Shown: positions 49,231 through 59,340, numbered from the stretch's first letter. The stretch: DNA of 64,000 nt from Beverwykella pulmonaria (GCA_001599595.1 BCHH01000007.1:1829785-1893784); one strand, 5' to 3'. The notes: generated by a model from the letters alone, not told the origin. Made by a program: numbers and translations.

Positions 49231-52200
49231 ATGGCATCAGAGGTTCCCTGGACAGACGCGAAGCTCTCACTAGCATCGCTTACTCATGACCTTCGACCAG
49301 CGCCGACAACATCACAAGATGATCTGCTAGAAGCAAGAAAAGATGCTGCCCTTGCTATCCTGGATGGGCAATTTCAATTTTCTAGTCCTAGCCATCACAC
49401 GACAATTGGAGCAATCGATTCGTTGCCTCCATCCCAAGAGTCTCAGTACGATGCCGCAAAACCTTCAGATAGTATCATCAAGGGACAGCGCGTTCTTCGG
49501 CGCACTTCTGGGTTGCCACTACATGCACTGAGGCAACGAGATGACGATGCCTTGAAACTCGCAGATATGAAGCCTGCGCGTAGTCATGGCCCCTTTCTCG
49601 ACCTATTAGATCGCAGAGTATATCTTGATGTCTACATCCCAGCTCCTGTTAGGCCTTTCTTCTTCGGTTCCACGGACCTCAACCGCCCAAGCATGTACCT
49701 CATGGCACCAACAACTCCGACTGGCGGACCGATGACCAATATCGGAGCGGGCACGGTGTGGCTTCAGGCGAAACCGTTCATGGGAGCGGGCGAGGCAGTC
49801 TCCGACGAATCTTACTTCGGGCTTGCAATTGAGAGCGGAACTATTACATTCGCACCAATACCCAGTCACCCAGTTCTATTTAATCTCAAGCTCGACACCA
49901 AAGCCACAAGTTCAAATGCTTTCTCTATCTCTCCAGTAACAGAATTGCACGTAGTCTACACTGCTGTCAACGGCGTGCCGAGAACCGAAGTCACTCTCAA
50001 TGGAACCAAAAGTTGTACCGTCCTCGGCTCGAAGTTCAATCTAGAAGGCACAACCCCCTTATCAGTGTCCGAGTCGTTGGGCAAAATTATGTTCTTCTTG
50101 AAAGGAACGTCAGAAACATTCAGTCCTGTTAGCACGACCTCTGGTTTGGCCACATTCGAAGGCTCTAGTGCGGTTCACACATTCGCTTGGTGTGTGACCC
50201 TCCAGTGGCTGCCCTCAATCGTGCAAGGTTTACCCGAAAGCACACTGTACCCGGTATCAACTGCCGGCTCTTTTGCTCTCCTTCTCCGGGATGGGAACAT
50301 CAAATTGCGAGTAATTGAGTATGCTGACTCTTTTGTCTTGCACGATTATGCGATATTCGTGGGCCCAGAGGCTCTTGTTATCTCTGGTTTTAAGAGTAAT
50401 CAGCCGCAAAGGCCTCGGAGAATCGGCATCCTTGCAGCGGATGCCAGATCCAAAAGGCAGGCGAGTAATATCTCAATACACGGGGCTAGTTATGGACAAC
50501 AGAATGGCAAACCATTCGATTATCTGGCAAGACTTGACGGAACTGAGATGTGGACGGTACCTTGCCGTGTCATTGTCGGCTTAGACCAGCCGCGAACCGT
50601 CAATAATGAATGTGTGCCTATCTACCTTCACACCTGGGGCGATGGGCCTCGCACCACTATGACATGGTTCCACGAGCCGTCGGCAAACAAATTGACGCTG
50701 AATATCACTGGAGGAAACGCGCTGACTCGGCAGAATCCTGCAACCTGCTCTTACGCACTGAAAAATCTTTTAATCAAGGCAGGACTCCCATTTACTACTG
50801 ACTTGAGTGGAGAATATTCCAACGGCGGTCTGTTTAAAGGTGGCGTGGCGATATGTTCCTGGCTTAAGTACACGCTTCCATTCTTACCAGATCCATATGT
50901 CACCAATTTCGATATCCCGACATTGTTAGGAGATGACGATAGAAGACTCGGTAGCCTTTTGTTTGTTCAGAAATGGAACAGTGGCAGACTGGATAATTCT
51001 GATGTTGTCCTGCTCTCAAAGCTGCCACTTCCTATCGACACTATTCGCCGAAACTTGGAGGACGACAAATTTCTTTCCGACTCAGAAAGTGGCAAGACAA
51101 AGAACTGGGGCGATCTCAGCTTTATTGCTAACCGAGACAACCAACGCGCTGGCTTGATTCCCGACTTTCTGTCAACTGCTCCGAGGTCACCGAGCGGACC
51201 GCCCGTGAGCAGCCCACCGCCAATCATCTCTCACCCTCCAACTCTTCTAGACATGTCGTCCAATTCTTCGCAATTTGGAGTTAGTTTTCAGTCAGCCCGT
51301 GCCCACCTTCGGGACATTCCTGGAAGAGATACGCAAAATGAGTTCTCGGTTTCAAACTACATGTTAATGACACCGGAAGCGAACCTTCGGATGATGTGCT
51401 TGCCGGCCACCCATTGGGAGCCAGTCATCAACTTCAAGGATGAGAAAGAATTGTTTGTTTATCCCTATTCCGGCCCCTCGACTCAAATCGCCATGCAACC
51501 GCCACCGCAAGAGGTCAAGCTGGTCCCTATTGCACCCGATATCGCACTTGATAATCTCGTTAAGAGATACAACAAGGATGCCAATATTGGAGTAAAGACG
51601 AGGCTGACCCTCCCTTTTGGAATGGTTGCAATGGTGGAGATGACCAATCAGCTTCAACTGTTCCATTCCCTACCCAGAATGCAAATGGTGGAATTCGAGG
51701 CTGGAGGCGAAGTGGATCGGAAAACGAATGTTCAGGCCCTGGAATTGAAACCATCACACCAGCTTTGGTACAAGCCTGCGCAACGGCTCCGAAACTTCGA
51801 CTTGACGCCCGGCCCAGTAGCTGGACCGCAGCCTGCGGAGAGACTGGTCGCCTCTGAAGACCCCTCATTCGATGGATCGACCAGGTTGATGACCATGGGC
51901 GTAGGGCCTCGCACGGGACCTCAGGGCCAAGGTCGAGCTGAAATCATCGACCCAGCGACGAAAGCATTCAACAAGTACATGAGCGGGCTGGATGGAGCCA
52001 AGGGTAGGGTTCCATTGCAGAGATTCGATATCTCGGGTTTCGGGGCCAGCATCTTTAGTGACTGGAATCGTGTGCTTGGGCCGACCAGTGAAGACAATGA
52101 AGTTGTCACAAAGGTCGTCTTCAATGTTCTGATGGGACGGACGTCGCGAGAGTTGGTGAGGCTTCAAAGTGTGATGGCGCCTTTCGCAGTCACGGTCAGC

Positions 52201-54306
52201 AAGACGATCGAGATCAAGAGGCTCAACTCTGGCCGGGTTGTCCGCATTGAAGGAGACTGGCAGCCAATGTCTGATGGAAAATACTTTTACAAGAATCCAG
52301 ATCTTGTCACCCACCCAGGTATTGTTCTAGGAGTGACTGGTGTTCGAAACATCAGAGACGTCTCGCTGACCCTGGATGTACCAGGCCTGGAGGGTACAAC
52401 AATGCGAAAGGTCAAATTTGATGCTGATGTCTTGATTTTGGACGGCAACAAAGTCCGCAATGTTTCTGGTCTCGACTTGGACGGCTGTGTCGTCAGCGAG
52501 GTACCGAGCGCACAGGCATACATGGCGATTTTGAACCAGGTGCAGCTTGGTGGGCATATCGACGCTGTCGTCGAGATAGGAACTTCTGGTCAGAAGAAGC
52601 GTCTTTCTGGGATCACTGTGAGACCCGCTAGGGATCCAACGACAAATGAAGACTTTGCTGTCGTTGCAGCACTCGGGGCACCCATCTTTGAAGGAAGTGG
52701 GCAATGGTCTTTTGCGCGCACCCATAGTGTTGACAACCACCAAGAACCGCAGCCAGTCGATTTAAGCAAAGGGATACCGCTGGTCAAGGCTGGAAGACAC
52801 GACGACCGCAATCTTGCTGCGCTCGCATCACCTTATCTATTCAGGGATCCGGCAGATCTTCTGAGCGGAACTCCAACAGTGATCTACAACATCGTTCATG
52901 GGGCTCCATCTCACAGAGTGCTATTCGCCAATCCCGAGATTCCATTCGCTGAGACGGCGAAGAGAGGATTCGAAGTTGCCAAAGTAATGGTGGCAGATTC
53001 ATTGGCCTTGGGGAAGTCCACCAATATCTTCCCTAGTTTGCCTGTGTGCCTTCCTGTTTTACCTGTCGATGCGTCCGGGGTTCCAACTGGAGCAAAGCAG
53101 CTTCTGGAGGTTGTGCCGGACCTGGGTTACAAGTTTGAAGTGCCCAAACTACCACTGCAGGATCTGGAGCGAACTCTAATGAATGATTCTGGTGTCAAAA
53201 CCGTTGCTCAAACAATTCAAGAAGGTCAAGTGTTTTTTGACAGCGCAAAGGAGACTGCTCAAAACGTTTTTGAGAATACTAAGCAGCTGGGTGCCGATGT
53301 TCTAGCGGCAAAATCTTCAATCAGCATGACCGTTGACACAGTCTCTAACATCTCCAAGATGGATGTGACCAACATCCACGTCGTAACACAAACGGTCAAC
53401 AACGTCACAAAAGAATACAAAAACGCAACACGTGTGATCGGTACCCTCAGCAGCGATGCTAAGAAGTTCGCGAACATGCTGAGCGTTGACCTACCGCATG
53501 GCCCGGCGACGCCTGATGTACCTCAGATACCGGAAAGTGTTAAGCATGTCTTTGGCTCGGCGCTTGAACAAGTGCAGAAAGTGCTCTCCTTTCTGGAGCA
53601 TCTCAAGTTTCTTCCCCATTTCAAGGTCTCTATGACCAACCAGTGGGCAATGGTCATGTCGACTGCAATGAATAAGAAAGACCTTATAGCGAAGATCCCA
53701 CCACCCACGGATGCCGCTGTGGACAAGGTCATTGACTCCTTCGACTTGCTGATCAGCGCGACTCTTGGCCTCGCAGCCTTTCTATTCAAGCTGCACGTAG
53801 CTACTGCCATCAAGATCCCGACCGGCGTTGGTCCTATTGTCGCAATTGGCAGCGGCAAGTTTGATGTTGCACTGGGCACAACGGGTGGCATAGAAGTTAA
53901 ACTCGATTTGGGTTTTGGTATTGGCGTGGACTTTAGCGTCGGGCCTTTCCACGCAAGCGCAAGTTATACCCAGAGCCAGACAATCTTGTACCAGAAAAAC
54001 GTGTTTGGCCTTGGTATTACTGCCGTTCTGAGGGCACACGTTGATCTCGTTGTAGCATCCGCTGATCTGTACCTTGAGGCAAAGCTCCTGGTAGTAGGTG
54101 GCAAGTGTGAGGATCAAATACATTCTCACCATCCTGGTGATGGAAGCTCTCGTACGTCTATATGGGCGTATGCGTCGGTCAGGATTGCGGTGCATGTTAG
54201 TATCTTCTTAGTCTGTAATATTGGTGTGGAGGAAGAAGCGCACTGGGAAAGCAACTTGAATGGCGGTCCCTGCTTGCTTAAGGATATGTCTCATCTGATT
54301 GAGTAG
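49231..54306 (+). CDS. Very large intronless protein of unknown function (1,691 aa)
   Basis: One uninterrupted frame of 5 kb, unusual here, where long genes have introns. No signal peptide. Residues about 100-600 look beta-rich with sandwich-like repeats (YFGLAIESGTITFAPIPSHP, then ELHVVYTAVNGVPRTEVTLNG). A Pro/Ser linker is near 650-670, more beta-rich domains follow to about 1250, then an amphipathic helical stretch (about 1320-1420, with TVDTVSNISKMDVTNIHVVTQ). From about 1500 comes a hydrophobic helix (ISATLGLAAFLFKLHVATAI) and a Gly-rich region of alternating residues (GGIEVKLDLGFGIGVDFSVG) resembling membrane-active or barrel-type strands, then an end with LNGGPCLL. No family recognised. 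The layout and absence of introns suggest a bacterial origin, but that needs searching. Confidence 0.8.
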   Translation: MASEVPWTDAKLSLASLTHDLRPAPTTSQDDLLEARKDAALAILDGQFQFSSPSHHTTIGAIDSLPPSQESQYDAAKPSDSIIKGQRVLRRTSGLPLHALRQRDDDALKLADMKPARSHGPFLDLLDRRVYLDVYIPAPVRPFFFGSTDLNRPSMYLMAPTTPTGGPMTNIGAGTVWLQAKPFMGAGEAVSDESYFGLAIESGTITFAPIPSHPVLFNLKLDTKATSSNAFSISPVTELHVVYTAVNGVPRTEVTLNGTKSCTVLGSKFNLEGTTPLSVSESLGKIMFFLKGTSETFSPVSTTSGLATFEGSSAVHTFAWCVTLQWLPSIVQGLPESTLYPVSTAGSFALLLRDGNIKLRVIEYADSFVLHDYAIFVGPEALVISGFKSNQPQRPRRIGILAADARSKRQASNISIHGASYGQQNGKPFDYLARLDGTEMWTVPCRVIVGLDQPRTVNNECVPIYLHTWGDGPRTTMTWFHEPSANKLTLNITGGNALTRQNPATCSYALKNLLIKAGLPFTTDLSGEYSNGGLFKGGVAICSWLKYTLPFLPDPYVTNFDIPTLLGDDDRRLGSLLFVQKWNSGRLDNSDVVLLSKLPLPIDTIRRNLEDDKFLSDSESGKTKNWGDLSFIANRDNQRAGLIPDFLSTAPRSPSGPPVSSPPPIISHPPTLLDMSSNSSQFGVSFQSARAHLRDIPGRDTQNEFSVSNYMLMTPEANLRMMCLPATHWEPVINFKDEKELFVYPYSGPSTQIAMQPPPQEVKLVPIAPDIALDNLVKRYNKDANIGVKTRLTLPFGMVAMVEMTNQLQLFHSLPRMQMVEFEAGGEVDRKTNVQALELKPSHQLWYKPAQRLRNFDLTPGPVAGPQPAERLVASEDPSFDGSTRLMTMGVGPRTGPQGQGRAEIIDPATKAFNKYMSGLDGAKGRVPLQRFDISGFGASIFSDWNRVLGPTSEDNEVVTKVVFNVLMGRTSRELVRLQSVMAPFAVTVSKTIEIKRLNSGRVVRIEGDWQPMSDGKYFYKNPDLVTHPGIVLGVTGVRNIRDVSLTLDVPGLEGTTMRKVKFDADVLILDGNKVRNVSGLDLDGCVVSEVPSAQAYMAILNQVQLGGHIDAVVEIGTSGQKKRLSGITVRPARDPTTNEDFAVVAALGAPIFEGSGQWSFARTHSVDNHQEPQPVDLSKGIPLVKAGRHDDRNLAALASPYLFRDPADLLSGTPTVIYNIVHGAPSHRVLFANPEIPFAETAKRGFEVAKVMVADSLALGKSTNIFPSLPVCLPVLPVDASGVPTGAKQLLEVVPDLGYKFEVPKLPLQDLERTLMNDSGVKTVAQTIQEGQVFFDSAKETAQNVFENTKQLGADVLAAKSSISMTVDTVSNISKMDVTNIHVVTQTVNNVTKEYKNATRVIGTLSSDAKKFANMLSVDLPHGPATPDVPQIPESVKHVFGSALEQVQKVLSFLEHLKFLPHFKVSMTNQWAMVMSTAMNKKDLIAKIPPPTDAAVDKVIDSFDLLISATLGLAAFLFKLHVATAIKIPTGVGPIVAIGSGKFDVALGTTGGIEVKLDLGFGIGVDFSVGPFHASASYTQSQTILYQKNVFGLGITAVLRAHVDLVVASADLYLEAKLLVVGGKCEDQIHSHHPGDGSSRTSIWAYASVRIAVHVSIFLVCNIGVEEEAHWESNLNGGPCLLKDMSHLIE

Positions 54307-54598
54307 CAGCCAAATCACGGGTACTCAATACGAACTGTCAATTTTTAAGAGAGCGTAATTCAATCTCTAGGTTTACAGAGGGTGAAAAGCAGATGAATCG
54401 TCTAAAATTCCAAGCCAGTGAGCGGCAAAATGATAGCATGGAGAGATTGCCCAAGCAGAGAAATGCACTACAGAGGGTTGCCTTTGCTGTAGCGCAACTT
54501 AGTAGGGACTCATCGATCCCTTAAGCATCCCGTTATAAACCCACAACCAGAATCGGGACGCTCTCGTCCCTCTTCTAATAGTCGGAGAAAGTCTACTC

Positions 54599-55463
54599 TC
54601 AGCGAAAAGAGTTAAACAGATTTACTTCCAAGCCCCTTCTTTGGACCAAGGTTCGATCGAGAGTCGGAGGTGATCCAGAGTTGACGTATCGCTTCATCTT
54701 CGCAGTCGCTTCATCAAATTTCCTAGCGTTGATTAATGGCGCAATATCCACAAAACGGCCAGTATTGAAGTGGAAAGACAAGAGAGCGTCGAATTGGTTT
54801 TGAGTCAACTATTCAAGATATCTTTATTAGTTTGTGAATATCTGCACGTTGGTGAGAACGCATATTCTTACCTCGGTATTAGCAGCCAGTTTAGAATTGA
54901 TAAAGGCAACCCGTTCGGCTACGTCTCGCTGAAAGAGCGCGTCCCCCTCTGCCTGTGTCATTGGCACTTGGATCCTGTCAGGACTGCATCTACTCTCCGG
55001 GCTGCATAGATGACCCCATCCGATAGTCAAACGACCTTCTGTAGGAATGTCACAATGCCGACCCCCACCTAATGGCGGATTGTGAGTTCTATCGCAGTAA
55101 AAGTTCTCACGGAATCCTTCGGAGCCGTGTATGAAGGTTGCGCCAAATTCACTGAGAAAGGCTGGCTTGCTTGCCGGGCCGTTGTCAGACGCAAAGGTAT
55201 CAGTGCAACACTGTGTGCAGATGATTAGATTGCACACCATCCAGATCTCGCGGAATAATGGAACGGTGTCGTACCTTGATGTTGCCAGCACCGTGGCACA
55301 AACCAGGGGTAACAAACCCGCCACAGTCAACTTCCTCAAGACAGGTTCCTACTAAAGAATTGATGGGTTCTGGAAGTGTACTTGGCAGAGGACATGGGTC
55401 TCCCACTGGCGCGAGAAGGCTCAGTTGTTGAGTCGCCAAGACGATTTGCTGGAGCAAATGCAT
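54599..55463 (-). CDS. Secreted GH24 (phage-type) lysozyme with cysteine-rich N-terminal module
   Basis: Cleaves peptidoglycan between MurNAc and GlcNAc. Minus-strand exons 55463-55275, 55210-54872 and 54808-54599; 245 codons; introns 64 and 63 nt, GT-AG. Residues about 24-65 form a cysteine-rich module ending PGLCHGAGNIKCC. The GH24 domain follows: catalytic Glu94 in HGSEGFREN, Thr125 in TEGRLTIGWGH, and FDALLSFHFNTG plus QRRGLEVNLF at the end. Compared with phage T4 lysozyme there is a ~16-residue insertion with two extra cysteines (102, 116), and the aspartate position before TEG is Pro, with Asp117 two-three residues away. The start is uncertain: ATG 55463 gives only a weak signal peptide, while ATG 55530 encodes a strong one (METYFTSIVAIILSAF) in another frame that a very short intron could join. 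Confidence 0.85.
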
Positions 55464-56447
55464 GATGTGTTAAGCAATGTGGAAATGCTGACAGTATGAT
55501 AGCGACGATGGAAGTAAAATAAGTCTCCATCAAAGTAGCGGATAAGTGTGATATTTAATGTGACTTGGTCCACTCTTGGAGGAGTTACTCACGATCCTGA
55601 CTTCGCGGACCATTCCACCACGTCTTGGCCTGCAGCTCAGCTGCACGAAGGTCCACGATCAAGTTCAGCTCCCTCGTGCCCAGATATTGGCATCCCCGCT
55701 TCCGGTCAGCCATGGTAGAAGGTTAATTTTCTTGTTCCGTCTGCGGTTCTAGACCGGTCACACACGGGAAGGGTACAGAGGGTTTTTTTTTTTTTTGAAT
55801 AATTTATCATTGCTCTATCAATGAAAGCGCATGCAGCTAACTGGGGCTATGGCGCGCCTGCCTCTCACCAACAGCCCGGAAGCCCATAGATCGGTTTGAT
55901 AGCAGGCCAGAGAATCTATGTACATAAATGGGTGTCTTAACAAAGGACAACACCCTAATGGGTGGCATTCGCCGAAGAAACACTATGAGATCCCACTTAT
56001 ATCCTGCATTCCTAGGTACGTCCCCGAAGGTCGGCCCCAAGGGTTCAAACAGAACTTTCGCTAGGGATGAGACTTGCACTCCCTCTCTTCCATACAGAGC
56101 TTCTGCGGCGCCTGTATGAGTAAAGGTTGCAAACCAAGATCTAGACTCCCGTTAACTAATTGAGACTTCGCAGACTTATACTAATGATTGGGGGCCGTTT
56201 CGCCACAGCTGAAGCTTCCTGGGCAAACATGGCGTCCAAAGAGCGCCGTCGTAACGCCTCCAATCCACAAACTCGTGAATTCACACTTGGCACCTATACT
56301 TCGCAGATATAAGTCACGACTTGGGTCATAAGCTTCTTTAATCCATGAGTTTTTGATTTGGTTTGAAGTCACCTTTTGCCTAGATTATATTACCATTTAA
56401 GTTGTGATATTTCGCAGCCTTGGCTGCGAACGCCCTGAGACAGCAAC
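55464..56447. other. Intergenic between divergent peptidoglycan-hydrolase genes
   Basis: About 1 kb between the divergent lysozyme and peptidase-like genes, including a 14-base T-run at about 55782-55795. No ORF supported. A shared regulatory region is possible. Confidence 0.45.
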
Positions 56448-57345
56448 ATGCATCGCGCACTTTTCTATTTAGCCACCTTTGTGATAACATCCTTTGCCGC
56501 ACTAAATGGTCCCTGCATGGTTGAAAACACCCCGGGCGTTTGCATCCACACTCAAACCTGCACTGACGGCGGTGGCCAATTCGACATTTCTGGCTGCGAA
56601 ACCGATGAGATTGATATCCAATGCTGCACCAAGTCCAATTGCGCGCCCTTGGGCAATTGCAAGTGGAGAACGGACTGCGTTGGTGGGTCTGCAGTCGGAG
56701 ATCTTTGTCCTGGTCCTTCGGGATTCAAATGTTGCATCGAAGGCATAGAGGGCATCCCTAGTATACCGGCGCACAATTGCAAGCCACATGTACTCAACTT
56801 CGGATATACGATTATGGAAGCTCTTCCAGGAGCGGTGAAGGCGGTCTTCTGCTGGGACTCGAACGTCAATAACACCGAGCACCACCCTGGCCTCGCGTTG
56901 GATCTCATGGTGAAAGTATGTCGAGTTCTCTTTGGATCGTCTCATTATTTTTGCAACATTTGATAGCTTTAGGTAAAACACAGGGCTAATTTGTTTTCCT
57001 TAGTACCCTCGCCCAACAGTTGACCCCAACGGAAGACGGATTGCCGACTACGTCATGAACAATGCGGCTGATCTGGAAGTCAAATACGTGATTTGGGGAG
57101 CAAAGATCTGGGAGGCTGATGTCGACCGCGTGCCTAAGCCATGGGAGTCATGGACACCCAACCCTTTTCGGCCAAAGCCCAATGATCCTACTCCTCCTGA
57201 TGACCCAACGAAAAACCATTGGTAAGTGACTCCTATTGATTATTCGAAGGCCAAGAGCTGATTTATTGGTTCAACAAGGGATCATAATCATGTCCAATTC
57301 AAACCTAGAAGTGCTGCGGCACCCCTGAATCAAGACGAGCTCTAG
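56448..57345 (+). CDS. Secreted cysteine-rich protein with LAS/M15-like peptidase domain (ARB_07466 type)
   Basis: Probable zinc peptidase acting on peptidoglycan stem peptides, outside the cell. Exons 56448-56915, 57004-57221 and 57279-57345; 250 aa, GT-AG and in frame. Signal peptide MHRALFYLATFVITSFAA. Mature residues 20-97 hold two cysteine-rich modules (LNGPCMVENTPGVC ... CC; NCKWRTDC ... GFKCC) as seen before cell-wall hydrolases of fungi. The C-terminal domain has H145-x6-D152 (HHPGLALD), the HxxGxAxD motif of LAS peptidases, and HWDHNHVQF, which carries the third zinc-ligand histidine. In between are PNGRRIADYVMNNAADL and VIWGAKIW. This fits the ARB_07466 C-terminal family. It is divergent from a lysozyme gene, which supports a bacterial cell-wall target. 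Confidence 0.85.
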
Positions 57346-57588
57346 GTGGGCGAGAATAAAAATGTTAAGTTTTTCACTTCTTGCTCTAATAAAATAACTT
57401 CTACAACCAACATATCTTGCTTTAGTAGTACTGGAGTAGGGAATGTTGGGAGTTGATTCGCTATGAACTTCGCAAAAAGTTGGTCAACATGTCGCAACAA
57501 GAATCAATCTATTATCTTTTTAACTAATAGCTGCTATATTCAATAATTGTCAATTTCCCTCAGAGCCACCATACCGTTACTCAGGCCA

Positions 57589-58292
57589 TCATGGTGATGC
57601 CTCAGCAAAACCTTTCTTGATCTCTTCCAACCGACTCACAGAATCCACAATCATCTCTTCCAAAGTATGATACGTTAGGCCCAGTTCCTTGATGGATTTG
57701 CTATTATTCACAATAAACACCTCGGGCAACGGCTTGCCTAGATTACCCTTAGGAGTTGTATCTCTGAGCTCAGGGAAATTCGTCTTAATAATATTAGCAA
57801 CCTGTTGGTAGTTGAATGCCGTTGCAAATAATGAATAACGTTGACCGGCGGCTTTGTTAGACTTATAGGCTAAGAGATGAGCCCGCGCTAGATCACGCAC
57901 GTGAAACAAAGTAGGGAATGTAGTTAGTGGTACTTTAGTCACTAAGCTATTAAAAAATTAGTACAAGTTCGCTGACAATATATTAAGGCTTTTTATATCG
58001 CCGATATAGTTCTCGTTTAGACTGTATACAAGCGCAGGGAGTATAGTGGTGATGCTGAACTTCAGCTTCGCGTTATCTACAAAATCTTATGCAACCTTCT
58101 CAGCGATCGCTTTAGACATAAAATATGCCAGGGCTGGGTCTTTGACTTCCTCGCGCTCCATCAGGTTCCAATCCTCCTCCGTGTACGTATAGCCGGGTCG
58201 CATGCCCTTGAAAAAGTCGAGGAGTGCCGAAGCCGACGAGGTGATGACGACGCTAGTTCTCTCCCTGGAGTTTGGCTCTCCTTGGAGCTAGT
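57589..58292 (-). pseudogene. Decayed extended SDR reductase (GRE2/ketoreductase-like)
   Basis: One frame runs from about 58292 down to 57589 with two stops: TAA at 58088-58086 and TAA at 57960-57958. Before them are SVVITSSAS, YTYTEEDW and the active-site region AYFMSKAIAEK, where the YxxxK tyrosine is kept (Y-F-M-S-K). After them come LFHVRDLARAHLLAY and, near the end, LGLTYHTLEEMIVDSV, as in NAD(P)H-dependent cinnamyl-alcohol/methylglyoxal reductase-like enzymes. The N-terminal Rossmann part with the TGGNGF-type motif is missing, ended by a TAG around 58300. The remaining 117 codons at the 3' side are open. No function is expected. Confidence 0.8.
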
Positions 58293-58501
58293 CTTTCTTC
58301 GGAGCTTAGTTTCAGGACCGTCATCAGGATAAGGACAAAACGGGAGTAGAGTACGAGCAACCTGAGGCACTACGATCTTAATCATAGGCGAGTTTGAGCA
58401 AGTCCAAGCAAGCTTGATTCAGCCGTGTGAAATTCTGCATGATTACGGTACTAAAATTACTACCCTGATTGGGTGTAGGCCAAGAGTAGATTTGATCTGA
58501 A

Positions 58502-58610
58502 AATAGCGGTTAACAATTAAGTGAAATCTACTCTCACACAAAGCTTTTTACGGATTTGATCTTGAGTTGCGCAGGGGTGTAATATGAGCAATCAGTCAGC
58601 AACTTGAGGG
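58502..58610 (+). repeat. Right copy of the dispersed ~100-bp repeat
   Basis: Starts AATAGCGGTTAACAATTAAG and matches 43711-43815 in the same orientation. The bases AGAGTAGATTT just before it (58482-58492) are the reverse complement of AAATCTACTCT inside it, so a short hairpin can form. Confidence 0.85.
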
Positions 58611-58626
58611 CTAGCAAGATTTTTCC

Positions 58627-59023
58627 CACACGTTTCGAGATTTTTCCCACATCTGAGATTTATCCCACACGCTAGCCTTGGACCTTAGTAATTATGGGCG
58701 TAGTGCCTGGCAGTTTGCTTGTACGCCCACTAACTTCAGAGCCCACTGCTTATGAATAGTGGCCTATACTGCGGATCCTGGATATTGGAGGCCATACCAT
58801 AGTGCCTGCATCTAAGCGAATCCAGTGGGTACTAGAGGCCATAGAGCCTGTATCCAGGCTCATCTAGTGGGTATTGGAGGCCATAGTGCTTGAACCTAGG
58901 CGGAATTGCCTATGAGGCATATTTGAGTGTGTTTGGCGTTGTTGTTGTGCCTGCAAGGCTCAGCAAATTGGGCTACACATTTCGAGATTCTTCCTACATC
59001 TGAGATTTATCCTACGCACTAAC
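58627..59023 (+). repeat. Direct repeat pair of ~50 bp
   Basis: 58627-58676 and 58973-59023 share the blocks TTTCGAGATT, ACATCTGAGATTTATCC and CACTA/CACGCTA. The second copy has T where the first has C at several places (TTTCCC to CTTCCT, TCCCAC to TCCTAC). Confidence 0.7.
58780..58906 (+). repeat. About three tandem units of 42-47 bp
   Basis: Units begin at 58780, 58827 and 58869, each with GG(G)TATTGGAGGCCATA or GGTACTAGAGGCCATA followed by GCCTG/GCTTG and an ATCC or ACC. They lie within the direct repeat pair. Confidence 0.6.
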
Positions 59024-59340
59024 TTAAAGTAGAGTAGCGCCATAATACTCAGAGGGTCAGGCACTGCTATTAGTCTCCCTCTACAAATCAGCGCCTTGAC
59101 GCCCTACCTATTAGGCGCGGCGCCCTACACATTAGGAGGTGTAGAGTAGGATAAATCTCACTAACCCACACCCAGGGTGGCAGCCTTGGCATTTAGAGGG
59201 CCCGAAACTGGGCCCACTTCAGATCTTGCCTATAGTATATAGAGGTCCACATTCCGTGAATAAAATCAGTACTTCATGCCTCGAAACATTAAAATCCTCT
59301 TCATTTGGCCTTAAAATCCGATCATGTTGAATTTCTCAAG

